Of a stretch of 64,000 nucleotides of DNA, positions 1 to 8,998 are shown in pieces. Source of the stretch: Palsa-506 sp963836355 (GTDB lineage Bacteria > Actinomycetota > Actinomycetes > Streptosporangiales > Streptosporangiaceae); contig CAWIJO010000002.1 in the NCBI GenBank assembly GCA_963836355.1, forward strand, positions 310,001 through 374,000, written 5' to 3'. Made by a program: the position numbers and the translations under genes. The notes below the pieces were generated by a model. The model did not search any database. It was not told the DNA's origin and saw only the letters and a list, made by a program, of their open reading frames with translations. How positions within the stretch are numbered: the first letter of the stretch is position 1; each line of letters starts with the position of its first letter.

Positions 1-133
1 ACGCCCCCTCAAGCTCGGCAGGCGCCACCGCAACCGACTTCAGGTAGCCGAGCACGTCGGAGAACCACAGCCGGACGAAGCGGATGTCACGCTCCTCGAG
101 CGTGCGCAGCACGAACTCTTCCTGCCTGTCCAC
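1..133 (-). CDS. glnA2: Glutamine synthetase, GlnA2-like (N-terminal part only)
   Basis: Only the first 44 codons are in the window; the gene continues past the left edge. The translation from a GTG at 131-133 contains ERDIRFVRLWFSDVLG and KSVAVAPAEL, the typical start of actinobacterial type I glutamine synthetases of the GlnA2 class. These enzymes make glutamine from glutamate, ammonia and ATP. The start is chosen from the family pattern (V/M-D-x-Q-x-E-F-V-L-R-T-L-E-E-R); no strong ribosome binding site is visible. It is divergent from nadE, with about 200 bases between them. Confidence 0.85.
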   Translation of the reverse strand, partial: MDRQEEFVLRTLEERDIRFVRLWFSDVLGYLKSVAVAPAELEGA

Positions 134-333
134 CTGGCTAGTCTGCCGCGCCCGTGTTTCCGGCACGTTACGGGGCTCTGCCGGGCAGCCGGGGCAATCA
201 TTGCCAGCCCCGGCAGCGCCCGCGCGCGGGCGGCCCCGTCAGGCCCGCGGGCTCGTGCTCTTGATCTGAAACGGATGGCCGGCGCCAGCCAGGTCCGGCA
301 CTAGCCGGCGCCGGGCCGTCCTAAGCTGGTGCA

Positions 334-2261
334 GTGCCTTCGATCCGTGTCGCGCTCGCCCAGGTCAATGCCACCGTCGGAGATCTTGAGGGCAATACGG
401 AACTGCTGGTCGACTGGACCAGGCGCGCCGCCGGGCAGGGCGCAGCCATCGTGGTGTTCCCGGAGATGATGCTCACCGGCTACCCGGTCGAGGATCTCGC
501 GCTGCGCGCGTCGTTCGTGGACGCCTCGGTCGCCGCCGCGGCCACGGCGGCGCAGCGGCTGGCCGCCGCCGGGCTCGGCGGGGTGGCCGTGGTAACCGGC
601 TACCTGGGCCGCAAGACCGGGCTGGCGCCGCGGGTCGGGCTGCCGTCCGGCGCCCCGCTCGACGCCGCCGCCCTGCTGCACGCCGGGCAGGTGGCGGTCA
701 CCTCGGCCAAGCATCACCTGCCGAACTACGGGGTCTTCGACGAATACCGGATCTTCGTGCCGGGTGACACGCTGCCCGTCTTCCGGCTGCCGGCCGAAGG
801 CGGCGAGCCGGTGGATGTCGCGATCGCGATCTGCGAGGACCTCTGGCAGGACGGCGGCCCGGTGGCGGTTGCCCGGCAGGCAGCCGCGGGCCTGCTCGTG
901 GTCCCCAATGCCTCGCCGTACGAGCGCGGCAAGGACGACACCAGGCTCGAGCTGTGCCAGCGCCGGGCCCGCGAGTCCGGCGCTACCCTCGCGTACGTGA
1001 ACCTGGTCGGCGGCCAGGATGAGCTGGTCTTCGACGGCGACTCGATCATCGTGGACGCGGCCGGCCGCTGCTGGCCCGCGGCCCGCAGTTCGAGGAGGCG
1101 CTGATCGTCACCGACCTCGAAGTGCGGCCGGCCAGCGGGGCGGCAAGTCCGGCCGAAACGCCGGCCGACGCGAAGGACGGCACGACGATCACGATCAAGC
1201 GCCTGACGCTGCCCCCGGTGCCGCGCCCGCCCGCGCCCCCGGAGCTCCGCCCGCCCGCGCCCCCGGAGCTCCGCCCGCCCGCGCCCCCGGCAGGCCCGTC
1301 GGCCCCATTGGCCACGCCAGCTCCGCCAGTCCCATCGGCCACGCCAGCCCTACTAGGCACGTCAGCCCCGGCGGCGGCCGGCCCGTGCTGGCCCCGGCTG
1401 AGTGACCTGGCCGAAATCTACGCGGCGCTGGTGACCGGCACCAGGGACTACGTGCTGAAGAACGGTTTCCGCTCGGTAGTTCTCGGCCTGTCCGGCGGCA
1501 TCGACTCGGCGCTGGCCGCCACGATCGCGGCCGACGCGATCGGGCCGGACCGGGTGCACGTGCTGCTGATGCCCAGCCGGTACTCATCCGAGCACTCCGT
1601 CGGCGACGCCGAGGATCTCGCCAAGCGCCAGGGCCTGCAGGCCAGGACGGTGCCGATCGCCGCGATGGTAGACGCCTTCGGCGCCGAACTCGACCTCACC
1701 GGGCTGGCCGCGGAAAATCTGCAGGCCAGGATCCGCGGCATGATCTTGATGTCGCTGTCCAACGAGGACGGCCACCTCGTCCTCACCACGGGCAACAAGA
1801 GCGAGATCGCGACCGGCTACTCGACGCTCTACGGCGACTCGGCTGGCGGCTTCGCGCCGATCAAGGACGTGCCGAAGACGCTGGTCTGGGAACTGGCCCG
1901 GTGGCGCAACCGGCAGGCGGAATCCGGTGGCGAGCCGCCGCCGATCCCGGCGAACTCGATCACCAAGCCGCCGAGCGCCGAGCTCTCCCCCGGTCAGCTG
2001 GACAGCGACTCGCTGCCGGACTACGCGGTGCTTGACGCGCTGCTGGCGGATTACGTCGACCGGGACATGGGCGCGGCCAGCCTGATCGCCGCCGGTCATG
2101 ACCCGGATCTGGTCAGCCGGGTGATCACGCTGGTGGACCGGGCCGAGTACAAGCGGCGGCAGTACCCGCCGGGCCCGAAGATCTCGGCGAAGAACTTCGG
2201 CCGCGACCGCCGCCTGCCGATCACTACCCGCTGGCATGAGCCGCCCCCGCCGGCCAGCTAA
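334..2261 (+). CDS. nadE: Glutamine-dependent NAD+ synthetase, split by a frameshift
   Basis: The product amidates deamido-NAD+ to NAD+ using glutamine. The first segment (GTG at 334, frame closes at 1104) is the nitrilase-type glutaminase domain with the triad E44 (FPEMMLTGYP), K126 and C167 (AICEDLW). The second segment, readable from about 1070 to 2261, has the ATP-pyrophosphatase domain: SGGIDS loop, TTGNKSEIATGYSTLYGD, ITKPPSAELSPGQ and the family C-terminus RDRRLPITTRW. Homology runs on after one base is lost near 1067-1071: restoring a C gives AGRLLARGPQFEEALIVTDLE. A proline-rich linker with a directly repeated PPAPPELR unit lies between the domains and is longer than I expect for the family. 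The gene is normally essential, so a sequencing error is a real alternative to a true mutation. Confidence 0.85.
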
Positions 2262-2348
2262 CCCGGCCCCCGCCCCCGCCGGCCAGCTAACCCGGCCCCG
2301 CCCCCCGCTGGCATGAGCCGCCCCCGCCGGCCAGCTAACCCGGCCCCC
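2229..2348 (+). repeat. Direct repeat of the 3' end of nadE
   Basis: The last codons of nadE plus its stop and flank (2229-2270, beginning CGCTGGCATGAGCC) recur at 2306-2347 with a period of 77 bases. A shorter third copy of the GCCGGCCAGCTAACCCGG core lies at about 2271-2301. The whole 280-base gap before the TetR gene is otherwise without a recognisable gene. It looks like local tandem duplication of GC-rich sequence. Confidence 0.8.
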
Positions 2349-2541
2349 GCCCCCCGCGTTCCCGCGGAAACGCTACCCATCCCCCGTCGCCCCTCTGTCG
2401 GGCAACGTGATGAATGTGGCATCGGACAAGTCAGGTGTCGCCCAACTTCACATCGACGGCGTACCCGGCTGGCTGGACGGCGGGGCGGCCGGGCGGGCGG
2501 TCGGTTGACATTCCGGCCCGGAGAAGGCAAGCTGCCTAACT

Positions 2542-3159
2542 ATGATAGGTGAACCTATTATTGATAGGAAGACCAAACGTCGTCAGGCGACGCAGCAGGA
2601 GATCATCGACGCGGCCTGGGCTGTTGCGCACGAGCAAGGACTGGCCGCGCTGACGCTGCGGGAGGTCGCCGCCCGGGTGGGCATGCGGGCGCCGTCGCTG
2701 TATTCGCATTTCGCCTCGAAGAACGCGATCTATGACGCCATGTTCGGCCAGGCGTGGCGGGACTACCTGGAACTCGTTGACGCCACCGATCCTGGCCTGC
2801 CCGGCGAGCCGCGGGAGACGCTGACGGCGGTGGCCCTGCGGTTCTTTGACTTCGCGGTCGCCAACCTGCCCCGCTACCAGCTGATGAACCAGCGCGCGAT
2901 CGCCGGGTTCAGGCCGAGCCCGGCGGCGTACGCACAAGCCAAGCAGGTGCTGGACCGACTCAGGCAGACGCTGGCCGCCGCTGGCGTGCGTGATGGCCAG
3001 GCAGTCGACCTGTTCACCGCGCTGATCGGCGGCCTGGTCGACCAGCAGCTCGCCAACGAGCCCGGCGGCGAGCGCTGGCGGCGGCTGGTGGGCCGGGCCA
3101 TCGAAATGTTTGCCAACGAGCTTGACCTGCCTAAGCCTGACCCGCGGAGGACACGATGA
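2542..3159 (+). CDS. TetR/AcrR family transcriptional regulator
   Basis: 205 aa. Residues about 15-62 form the TetR helix-turn-helix (QEIIDAAWAVA, LTLREVAARVGM, SLYSHFASKNAIYDAMF). The C-terminal half resembles the WHG/TetR_C_33 type ligand domain. Its stop overlaps the start of the next gene (ATGA, 3156-3159), so the two are translationally coupled and the regulator probably controls itself and that neighbour. A perfect inverted repeat lies on the first codons (2545-2558). The ATG at 2542 has no good ribosome binding site; a leaderless transcript is possible. Confidence 0.85.
   Translation: MIGEPIIDRKTKRRQATQQEIIDAAWAVAHEQGLAALTLREVAARVGMRAPSLYSHFASKNAIYDAMFGQAWRDYLELVDATDPGLPGEPRETLTAVALRFFDFAVANLPRYQLMNQRAIAGFRPSPAAYAQAKQVLDRLRQTLAAAGVRDGQAVDLFTALIGGLVDQQLANEPGGERWRRLVGRAIEMFANELDLPKPDPRRTR
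2545..2558. promoter_or_regulatory. Inverted repeat over the tetR start codon, possible auto-operator
   Basis: ATAGGT-GA-ACCTAT is a perfect 6-bp-arm inverted repeat that begins 3 bases after the A of the tetR start codon. An imperfect partner (CCTAACTATGATAGG) overlaps it just upstream at about 2536-2550. The sequence is AT-rich compared with its surroundings. Binding of the regulator here is inferred, not shown. Confidence 0.45.
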
Positions 3160-3917
3160 CCATGACAGCAGCCGCAACGACCAGCGCCCCGCGCCAGCCG
3201 GCGATGCACCGGCCGGTCGCGATGCGGCTCGCCGCCACCGAGTACCAGCGGTACCTGGAGCACCTGCGCGAACTGGCGCCAGCCGACTGGGCGAAGCCGA
3301 CGGAATGCCCGGACTGGGACGTGCGGGCGATGGCCACGCACGTGCTCGGGATGGCGGAGATGGCCGCCTCGGTCCGGGAGAACATGCGGCAGATGCGGGC
3401 CGCCAGACGGGCCGACGGCCCGTTCATCGACGCGCTCACCGGGCTGCAGGTCGCCGAGCGCGTTTCGATGCACCCGGACGAGATCATCGCCCGGTACGCC
3501 GCAGCAGCGCCGCGTGCGGCGCGGGGCCGCCGCCGCACCCCGGGCATCGTGCGCCGTCGCAAGATGCCAGTCGTCCAGGGCGTCGGCGGCGCCGAGGAGC
3601 CGTGGACCATCGGCTATCTCGTCGACAGCATCTTGACCCGGGATCCCTGGATGCACCGGGTAGACAGCACCCGGGCGACCGGCCGGCCGCTGGTCCTCAC
3701 GGCCGGCCATGACGGCGTCCTCATCGCCGACGTGGTCGCCGAATGGGCCGGACGCCATCGCGAGCCGTGCACCCTGCGGCTCACCGGCATAGCTGGCGGC
3801 ACATGGTCCTACGGAACGGGCGGACCGCAGATCGAGGCGGACGCGGTCGAGTTCTGCCGGGTAGTCTCCGGCCGGGCGGCAGGCGCCGGCCTGCTGGCGA
3901 TCGAGGTCCCGTTCTGA
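3156..3917 (+). CDS. DinB-fold / maleylpyruvate isomerase family protein
   Basis: 253 aa. Matches the actinobacterial mycothiol-dependent maleylpyruvate isomerase N-terminal family (TIGR03083-type): LAPADWAKPTECPDWDVRAMATHVLGMAEMAA contains the conserved W-x-x-x-T-x-C-P-x-W-x-V-x-x-x-x-x-H pattern with a likely metal-binding histidine. A second conserved stretch is WTIGYLVDSILTRDPWMHRVD with the later His. Such proteins are metal- and thiol-cofactor-dependent transferases or isomerases; the actual substrate is unknown. It is co-transcribed with the TetR gene through a 4-base overlap. Confidence 0.75.
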   Translation: MTMTAAATTSAPRQPAMHRPVAMRLAATEYQRYLEHLRELAPADWAKPTECPDWDVRAMATHVLGMAEMAASVRENMRQMRAARRADGPFIDALTGLQVAERVSMHPDEIIARYAAAAPRAARGRRRTPGIVRRRKMPVVQGVGGAEEPWTIGYLVDSILTRDPWMHRVDSTRATGRPLVLTAGHDGVLIADVVAEWAGRHREPCTLRLTGIAGGTWSYGTGGPQIEADAVEFCRVVSGRAAGAGLLAIEVPF

Positions 3918-4005
3918 TGACCGGATCCGGCCAGCAATCCGACGGACCGCGGCGCGTCACCCGCGGCGGCAGCGAATTCCGGCCGCGGGAGCAGCCGGGG
4001 GCAGC

Positions 4006-4647
4006 TCAGATATCGACGCTGGCGCCCGGCTCCAGCCGGACATACTCCGCGCCGGATGGCGCCGCGGCCGCCTGCATAAGGTTCTGCATCAGGCCGAGGC
4101 CGTTGGCGTTCAGCAGCCCGTCGTGAATCGCGTAGGCGCGCCGCGGCGCGACCTCGCGGGCGTAATCGATCATCTGGCCGGCGTTGAGCCATGGCGCATT
4201 GGCCGGCAGCAGCAGGGTCTCGATCCGGTCCTCCGGCACCGTCAGCGCGTCACCGGGGTGAAAAATCTCGCCGTCTACGGCGAACCCGGTATTCCTGACA
4301 ATCGGAATATCGCGGTGAATGAGCGCATGCTTCTCGCCGTAGACGTGAATATCGAACCCGGCGGCGCTGAACGTGTCGCCGTGGCTGACCACATGCACGC
4401 GGTCGGCGGCGTCCGCGAGCTGCCCGGCCACCGACGCGTTGGTCCATACCTGCAGTCCGGCATCCGCGGCCAGCGCGCCGAGCACGGCGCCGACGTCCAG
4501 GTGATCCGCATGCTCATGGGTGATCAGTATCGCGGTTGCCCCGGTCGCCGCGTCCGGCCCGCTCCAGACGCCGGGATCGATCACCAGGCTCGCGTCGTTC
4601 TTCTGCAGCCTGACGCAGGCATGCCCGAGCTTCGTCAGTCGCACCAT
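4006..4647 (-). CDS. MBL-fold metallo-hydrolase (UlaG/YcbL-like)
   Basis: About 213 aa from the ATG at 4645-4647. It shows the zinc-binding THEHADHLD motif (H44, H46, D48, H49), then VSHGD, HPGD and a late YAIHDG histidine. These are the ordered ligands of a small metallo-beta-lactamase-fold hydrolase. The short form without an insert points to a UlaG/YycJ-like cytosolic hydrolase rather than a beta-lactamase; the substrate is unknown. A TTG three codons upstream is an alternative start, but MVRLTKLGHACVRL matches family starts. It is convergent with the DinB-fold gene. Confidence 0.8.
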   Translation of the reverse strand: MVRLTKLGHACVRLQKNDASLVIDPGVWSGPDAATGATAILITHEHADHLDVGAVLGALAADAGLQVWTNASVAGQLADAADRVHVVSHGDTFSAAGFDIHVYGEKHALIHRDIPIVRNTGFAVDGEIFHPGDALTVPEDRIETLLLPANAPWLNAGQMIDYAREVAPRRAYAIHDGLLNANGLGLMQNLMQAAAAPSGAEYVRLEPGASVDI

Positions 4648-4991
4648 GTCTCCCAATTCCGGTCGCCGGCTCCAGCCGCGAACATACCGGATGCCGGCCC
4701 CGCATACCCCATCGCAGGGCAGGTCAGGGCATATGCCGAACGGGCAGCCCGGCGGGCTCGGAGTTCCGCCGGGTAATCGCCGACACGCCGGTCAGCCCGG
4801 CACTTCGCTGCGGCGCCAGCAGTTAGTCTCGCCCCATTGCCAGCGCTTGGCATAAGCGCCCGGGGGCTTATCCATGATCGCGGAACTTGTTGGTTCCGCC
4901 GGTGCACTGTGCCTTAGCACGGGTGCCGCCTAGTGCTGGCCACACATCCCTGCCCAGCGGCGGGCGGGCCTGAGCGAAAGGTGAGACGCGC
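4648..4991. other. Intergenic region upstream of the first secreted paralogue
   Basis: About 340 bases without a convincing gene. Short frames exist on both strands but lack homology or good starts. The right part holds an inverted repeat (4881-4898) that is matched in front of the second paralogue, so this is probably the regulatory region of the gene at 4992. Confidence 0.6.
4881..4898 (+). promoter_or_regulatory. Inverted repeat shared by both paralogue promoters (copy 1)
   Basis: CGGAAC-TTGTTG-GTTCCG, 111 bases before the ATG at 4992. The second paralogue has CGGACC-TTGTTAC-GGTCCG 113 bases before its ATG (6991-7009). Arms, loop sequence TTGTT and distance are conserved although the arm bases co-vary (AAC/GTT against ACC/GGT). 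That suggests the pairing matters, either as an RNA hairpin or as a symmetric operator. Confidence 0.5.
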
Positions 4992-6878
4992 ATGGGTGGT
5001 CGGTTGCGATTGCGACATCGATCGGCGTGGGTACTGGTGCTGACGCCCGCCATTGGCCTGGCGGGCATGTCCATGGCGGGCGTCGGCCAGGCGGCCACGG
5101 CCAGCCCGGCGAGGACGGCGGCCAGCCAGCCGAAGGTGGTCGCGAGCCACGTCACGTCGGTGAAGCCGAACCGCGTCAACCAGCTTGACTGCAACGGATA
5201 CAGCCGCAAGTACAAGTCGCTCGACCCGCAGGGGCGGGGGCGCTGCACGGACCCGGTCAACCGACACGGCAAGAAGGTCCATGGCAAATGGGTCTCGACG
5301 CGGTTCGAGGACAACGACCACTACATCGGCCATGACGAGCCGAGCGTGAAGTTCATCTCGCACGCCGCCGGTTCCGGCAACACGATGACCTATCTCATGA
5401 GGCTGCCGGTCGACCCCGGAAAGCAGCCGACCGCCAGCGGCAGCGTGACCAAGTACGGCGAGCTGAGCGTCGCCCCCTGGTTCGGGCTGCCGCTCTGCGA
5501 CCCGAACTCCTATCCGCAGAATCCGTGCAAGCCGGATAGCGACCTGAACACCGGGCTAGGCGCCTCCACCGATGCGGGCTCCGCGTTCATGGAGCTGCAG
5601 TTCTATCCGCCCGGGTTCGCCCCGTTCCAGGACAACGTCAGCTGCACCCGGACTAGGTGGTGCTCGGCGCTGACCATCGACAGCCTTGAGGCCACCGCCG
5701 ACTTCACCCTGAACCCGAACTGCGTGGAGCCGGTCAACTTCGCCTACCTGCAGCGCAACGGCGGGCCGGCAGGCCCGCCCAGCCCGCAGCTTTCTGACAA
5801 CTCCACGCTGACCCCGAACGGCCAGACGCTGAAGATGCGCTCCGGCGACGTGCTGCGGGTGTCGATCAGCGACCCGGCTGGCGGGTTCACCACGAGGATC
5901 GATGACCTGACCACGCACCAGAGCGGTTTCATGGTCGCCAGCGCGGGCAACGGCTTCATGAACACCGACGTCAATACCTGTAACGGGACGCCGCATACGT
6001 TCCATGCTGAGTACGCGACCGCGGCGCAGCAGAACCAGGTGCCGTGGGCCGCGCTGGAGGGCGGCGTGCTGATGCAGCAGGAGATCGGGCACTTCGAGTC
6101 CTGCAACTCGGTCAAGAACCAGTTCCCGATTTCCGCATTCGGCGGCGGCTTCACCGACAACAACGTCTTCCAGACCTGCCTGGGCGGATCTGAGGGCAAA
6201 AACGCCGTCGGCGAAGGACCCTGCGATCCGGACACCGGCGTCTGCACGGTCGCCACGACGCAGGGCCCGACCGGCCCGGTCGCCTGCCCGAGCAATAACG
6301 CGGGCAGCGGCCTGAACTGCGAGTTCTCCGACGGTGCCTGCTTCAAGAAGGGCAACCGCACCGTGAAAGTCAACGGCGTGGCGAGGCGCGAGCACATGCC
6401 GGTGGCCGGCTGCCTGGACAACCTTTTCCAGAACGGCGACCTGGACTTCGACGGGACGTCGTATCAGTCAGGCACCTGGCCGGACGGGAGCCCGAACCAG
6501 CCAACCTCATTCAGGTACATCGGCCCGTTCAGCAAATCCGGGCACCTGTACCCGCAGATTCAGTTCGAGTCGAACGTGCCTGCCTCGGAGATCCTCTGCG
6601 ACACCACCACCGGCGCAGGCTGCGACGTTAAGCCGCAGGGCTCGGACTTCTACCCGTTCTGGACGCTGAACGACATCCAGCGCCTGGACGGCACCGATGC
6701 GCCGCGCGGAGCGTGCGTGTGGAACTTCGGCAACACCCTGCCAGGCGTGACCAAGCGGGCATTCGGCAAGGATGCCCAGTACGGTACGCCGGATCTCGCG
6801 CGGTTCGGCGGCACGAACACCAGCCCGGTCCTGAGCAACCCGGCAACGACCGGCAACTGCGTCAAGGTCCACCTTTAA
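4992..6878 (+). CDS. Secreted protein of unknown function, paralogue 1 (628 aa)
   Basis: The N-terminus is an export signal: basic start MGGRLRLRHR, hydrophobic WVLVLTPAIGLAGMSMAG, then an AxA-type cleavage zone near GQAATASPA. The mature part is rich in Cys, Asn, Gly and aromatic residues (LDCNGYSRKYKSL, NPNCVEPVNFAYLQRNG, QEIGHFESCNS, GSGLNCEFSDGACFKKG, LFQNGDLDFDG). It looks like a disulfide-stabilised extracellular protein. I do not recognise a characterised family and assign no activity. The ribosome binding site GAAAGGTG lies a few bases before the ATG. A tandem paralogue follows at 7104, and both genes end in paired hairpins. Confidence 0.85.
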   Translation: MGGRLRLRHRSAWVLVLTPAIGLAGMSMAGVGQAATASPARTAASQPKVVASHVTSVKPNRVNQLDCNGYSRKYKSLDPQGRGRCTDPVNRHGKKVHGKWVSTRFEDNDHYIGHDEPSVKFISHAAGSGNTMTYLMRLPVDPGKQPTASGSVTKYGELSVAPWFGLPLCDPNSYPQNPCKPDSDLNTGLGASTDAGSAFMELQFYPPGFAPFQDNVSCTRTRWCSALTIDSLEATADFTLNPNCVEPVNFAYLQRNGGPAGPPSPQLSDNSTLTPNGQTLKMRSGDVLRVSISDPAGGFTTRIDDLTTHQSGFMVASAGNGFMNTDVNTCNGTPHTFHAEYATAAQQNQVPWAALEGGVLMQQEIGHFESCNSVKNQFPISAFGGGFTDNNVFQTCLGGSEGKNAVGEGPCDPDTGVCTVATTQGPTGPVACPSNNAGSGLNCEFSDGACFKKGNRTVKVNGVARREHMPVAGCLDNLFQNGDLDFDGTSYQSGTWPDGSPNQPTSFRYIGPFSKSGHLYPQIQFESNVPASEILCDTTTGAGCDVKPQGSDFYPFWTLNDIQRLDGTDAPRGACVWNFGNTLPGVTKRAFGKDAQYGTPDLARFGGTNTSPVLSNPATTGNCVKVHL

Positions 6879-6884
6879 TCGCCG

Positions 6885-6961
6885 GCGCCTGGCGCTCCGC
6901 CAGGCGCTCTGACAGCATTACGCCGGGTCTGTCCCGTACGTGACGTACGGGACAGACCCGG
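6885..6961. terminator. Two strong hairpins after secreted paralogue 1
   Basis: Six bases after the stop, GCGCCTGGCG-CTC-CGCCAGGCGC (6885-6907) forms a perfect 10-bp hairpin. It is followed by a perfect 19-bp-arm palindrome at 6923-6941 and 6943-6961 around a single base. The same order of two hairpins, with related sequences, follows the second paralogue. There is no long T-run, as is common for actinobacterial terminators. Confidence 0.7.
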
Positions 6962-6990
6962 CTAGCTATTTGGGTCTTGACCCTTTATCA

Positions 6991-7009
6991 CGGACCTTGT
7001 TACGGTCCG
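6991..7009 (+). promoter_or_regulatory. Inverted repeat shared by both paralogue promoters (copy 2)
   Basis: CGGACC-TTGTTAC-GGTCCG sits 113 bases upstream of the ATG at 7104, mirroring the element at 4881-4898. It lies 30 bases after the terminator hairpins of the previous gene, so paralogue 2 probably has its own promoter. Confidence 0.5.
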
Positions 7010-7103
7010 CGCGTGTCACTGTTCCTCGTCACGAGGGGAACCACCCACAGTGGCGTTGGTGGTTCCCGCCCTGCCGGGCGGGCCTAACGAGAGGTGAACG
7101 CGC

Positions 7104-8993
7104 ATGAGAGGTCGGTTGCGAATGCGACATCGATCGGCGTGGGTACTGGTGCTGACGCCCGCCATTGGCCTGGCGGGCATGTCCATGGCGGGCGTCGGCC
7201 AGGCGGCCACGGCCAGCCCGGCGAAGACGGTGGCCAGCCAGGCGACGGCGACGGCGAGCCACGTCAAGTCGGTGAAACCGAACCATGTCAACCAGCTTGA
7301 CTGCAACGGCTACAGCAAGAAGTACAAGTCGCTCAGTCCGACCGGGCGGGCACGCTGCGCCGACCCGTTCAACCCGCGGGACGAGAAGGTCAACGGCAAG
7401 TGGGTCTCCGGCCGGTTCGAGGACAACGGCCACTATATCGGCCATGACGAGCCGAGCGTGAAGTTCATCTCGCATGCGGCCGCGTCCGGCAACACGATGA
7501 CCTACGTGATGAAGCTGCCCAAGGACCCGCGGAGGCGGCCGACCGCCAGCGGCAGCGTGACCAAGTACGGCGAGCTGAGCATCGCGCCGTGGTTCGGGCT
7601 GCCGATGTGTGACTCACGCTCGTTCCCGCTGAACCCGTGCAAGCCGCACAGCGACGCGAACACCGGACTCGGCGCCCCGACTGACGCCGGCTCCGCGTTC
7701 ATGGAACTGCAGTTCTACCCGCCCGGGTTCGCCCCGTTCCAGGACAACGTCAGCTGCACCCGGACCAGGTGGTGCTCGGCGCTGACCATCGACAGCCTTG
7801 AGGCCACCGCCGACTTCACCCTGAACCCGAACTGCGTGGAGCCGGTCAACTTCGCCTACCTGCAGCGCAACGGCGTGCCGGCCGGCCCGCCCAGCCCGCA
7901 GCTTTCTGACAACTCCACGCTGACCCCGAACGGCCAGACGCTGAAGATGCGCTCCGGCGACGTGCTGGTGGTATCGATCACCGACCCGCTGACGGGCCCG
8001 CATGCCGGGTTCACCACTAAGATCGACGACCTGACCTCGCATCAGACCGGTTTCATGATTGCCAGCGCCAAGAACGGCTTCATGAACACCGACGTCACCA
8101 CCTGCAACGGGTTCCCGCACACCTTCCATGCTGAGTACGCCACCGCGGCGCAGCAGAACCAGGTGCCGTGGGCCGCGCTGGAGGGCGGCGTGCTGATGCA
8201 GCAGGAGATCGGGCACTTCGAGTCCTGCAACTCGGTCTCGAGCCAGTTCCCGCTGTCCGGCGCTGGCTTCACCGACAACAAGGTGTTCCAGGTCTGCAAG
8301 GGCGGCTCCGAGGGCAAGAACGCCGTCGGGGAAGGGCCCTGCGATCCGAACACCGGCGTCTGCCAGAACGCCAGCACCGAGGGCCCGAACGGTCCGGTCG
8401 CCTGCCCGAGCAACAACGCAGGCAGTGGGCTGAACTGCGAGTTCTCCGACGGTGCCTGCTTCAAGAAGGGCAACCGCACGGTGACCATCGACGGTGTCGC
8501 CAGAAAGGTGCACTCGCCGCTGAACGGCTGCCTGGGCACCCTGTTCCAGAACGGCGACCTGGACTTCGACGGGACCGACTACCAGGCGAAGTCCTGGCCG
8601 AACGGTTCCAGGCGGAATCACCCGACGGCATTCAGGTACATCGGCCCGTTCACCAGGGCCGGGAACCTGTACAACAAGATCCAGTTCGAGACCAACGTAG
8701 GAGCCTCTGAGATCCTCTGTGACACCACCACCGGCACAGGCTGTGCGGTGAAGCCGCAGGGCTCGGACTTCTACCCGTTCTGGACGCTGAACAACACCCA
8801 GCGGATAGACGGCTCGCCGCGCCGGGCCTGCGTGTGGAACTTCGGCAAGGTGCTGCCCGGCGTGACCAAGCGGACGTTCGGCAGGGATGCCCAGTACGGC
8901 GTGCCTAATGTGGCGCGGTTCGGCGGCACGAACACCAGCCCGGTGATAACCAACCCGGCAATCACCGGCCGCTGCGCGAAGGTCCACCTCTGA
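7104..8993 (+). CDS. Secreted protein of unknown function, paralogue 2 (629 aa)
   Basis: A tandem duplicate of the gene at 4992. The signal peptide (WVLVLTPAIGLAGMSMAG) and a central block (about residues 200-290, including FAPFQDNVSCTRTRWCSA) are nearly identical in DNA. The flanking parts have diverged in sequence and by small insertions (DPLTGPHAGFTTK here against DPAGGFTTR). Cysteine positions are conserved. Function is unknown; the pair probably makes alternative forms of one extracellular protein. The ribosome binding site GAGAGGTGAAC precedes the ATG. Confidence 0.85.
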   Translation: MRGRLRMRHRSAWVLVLTPAIGLAGMSMAGVGQAATASPAKTVASQATATASHVKSVKPNHVNQLDCNGYSKKYKSLSPTGRARCADPFNPRDEKVNGKWVSGRFEDNGHYIGHDEPSVKFISHAAASGNTMTYVMKLPKDPRRRPTASGSVTKYGELSIAPWFGLPMCDSRSFPLNPCKPHSDANTGLGAPTDAGSAFMELQFYPPGFAPFQDNVSCTRTRWCSALTIDSLEATADFTLNPNCVEPVNFAYLQRNGVPAGPPSPQLSDNSTLTPNGQTLKMRSGDVLVVSITDPLTGPHAGFTTKIDDLTSHQTGFMIASAKNGFMNTDVTTCNGFPHTFHAEYATAAQQNQVPWAALEGGVLMQQEIGHFESCNSVSSQFPLSGAGFTDNKVFQVCKGGSEGKNAVGEGPCDPNTGVCQNASTEGPNGPVACPSNNAGSGLNCEFSDGACFKKGNRTVTIDGVARKVHSPLNGCLGTLFQNGDLDFDGTDYQAKSWPNGSRRNHPTAFRYIGPFTRAGNLYNKIQFETNVGASEILCDTTTGTGCAVKPQGSDFYPFWTLNNTQRIDGSPRRACVWNFGKVLPGVTKRTFGRDAQYGVPNVARFGGTNTSPVITNPAITGRCAKVHL

Positions 8994-8998
8994 CCGCC

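Noticed and set aside
4635..4907. Possible 90-codon gene on the minus strand ahead of the MBL-fold gene
   Set aside because: Runs through the MBL gene start and into the shared inverted repeat, with an Arg/Ala-rich shadow composition and no recognisable motif.
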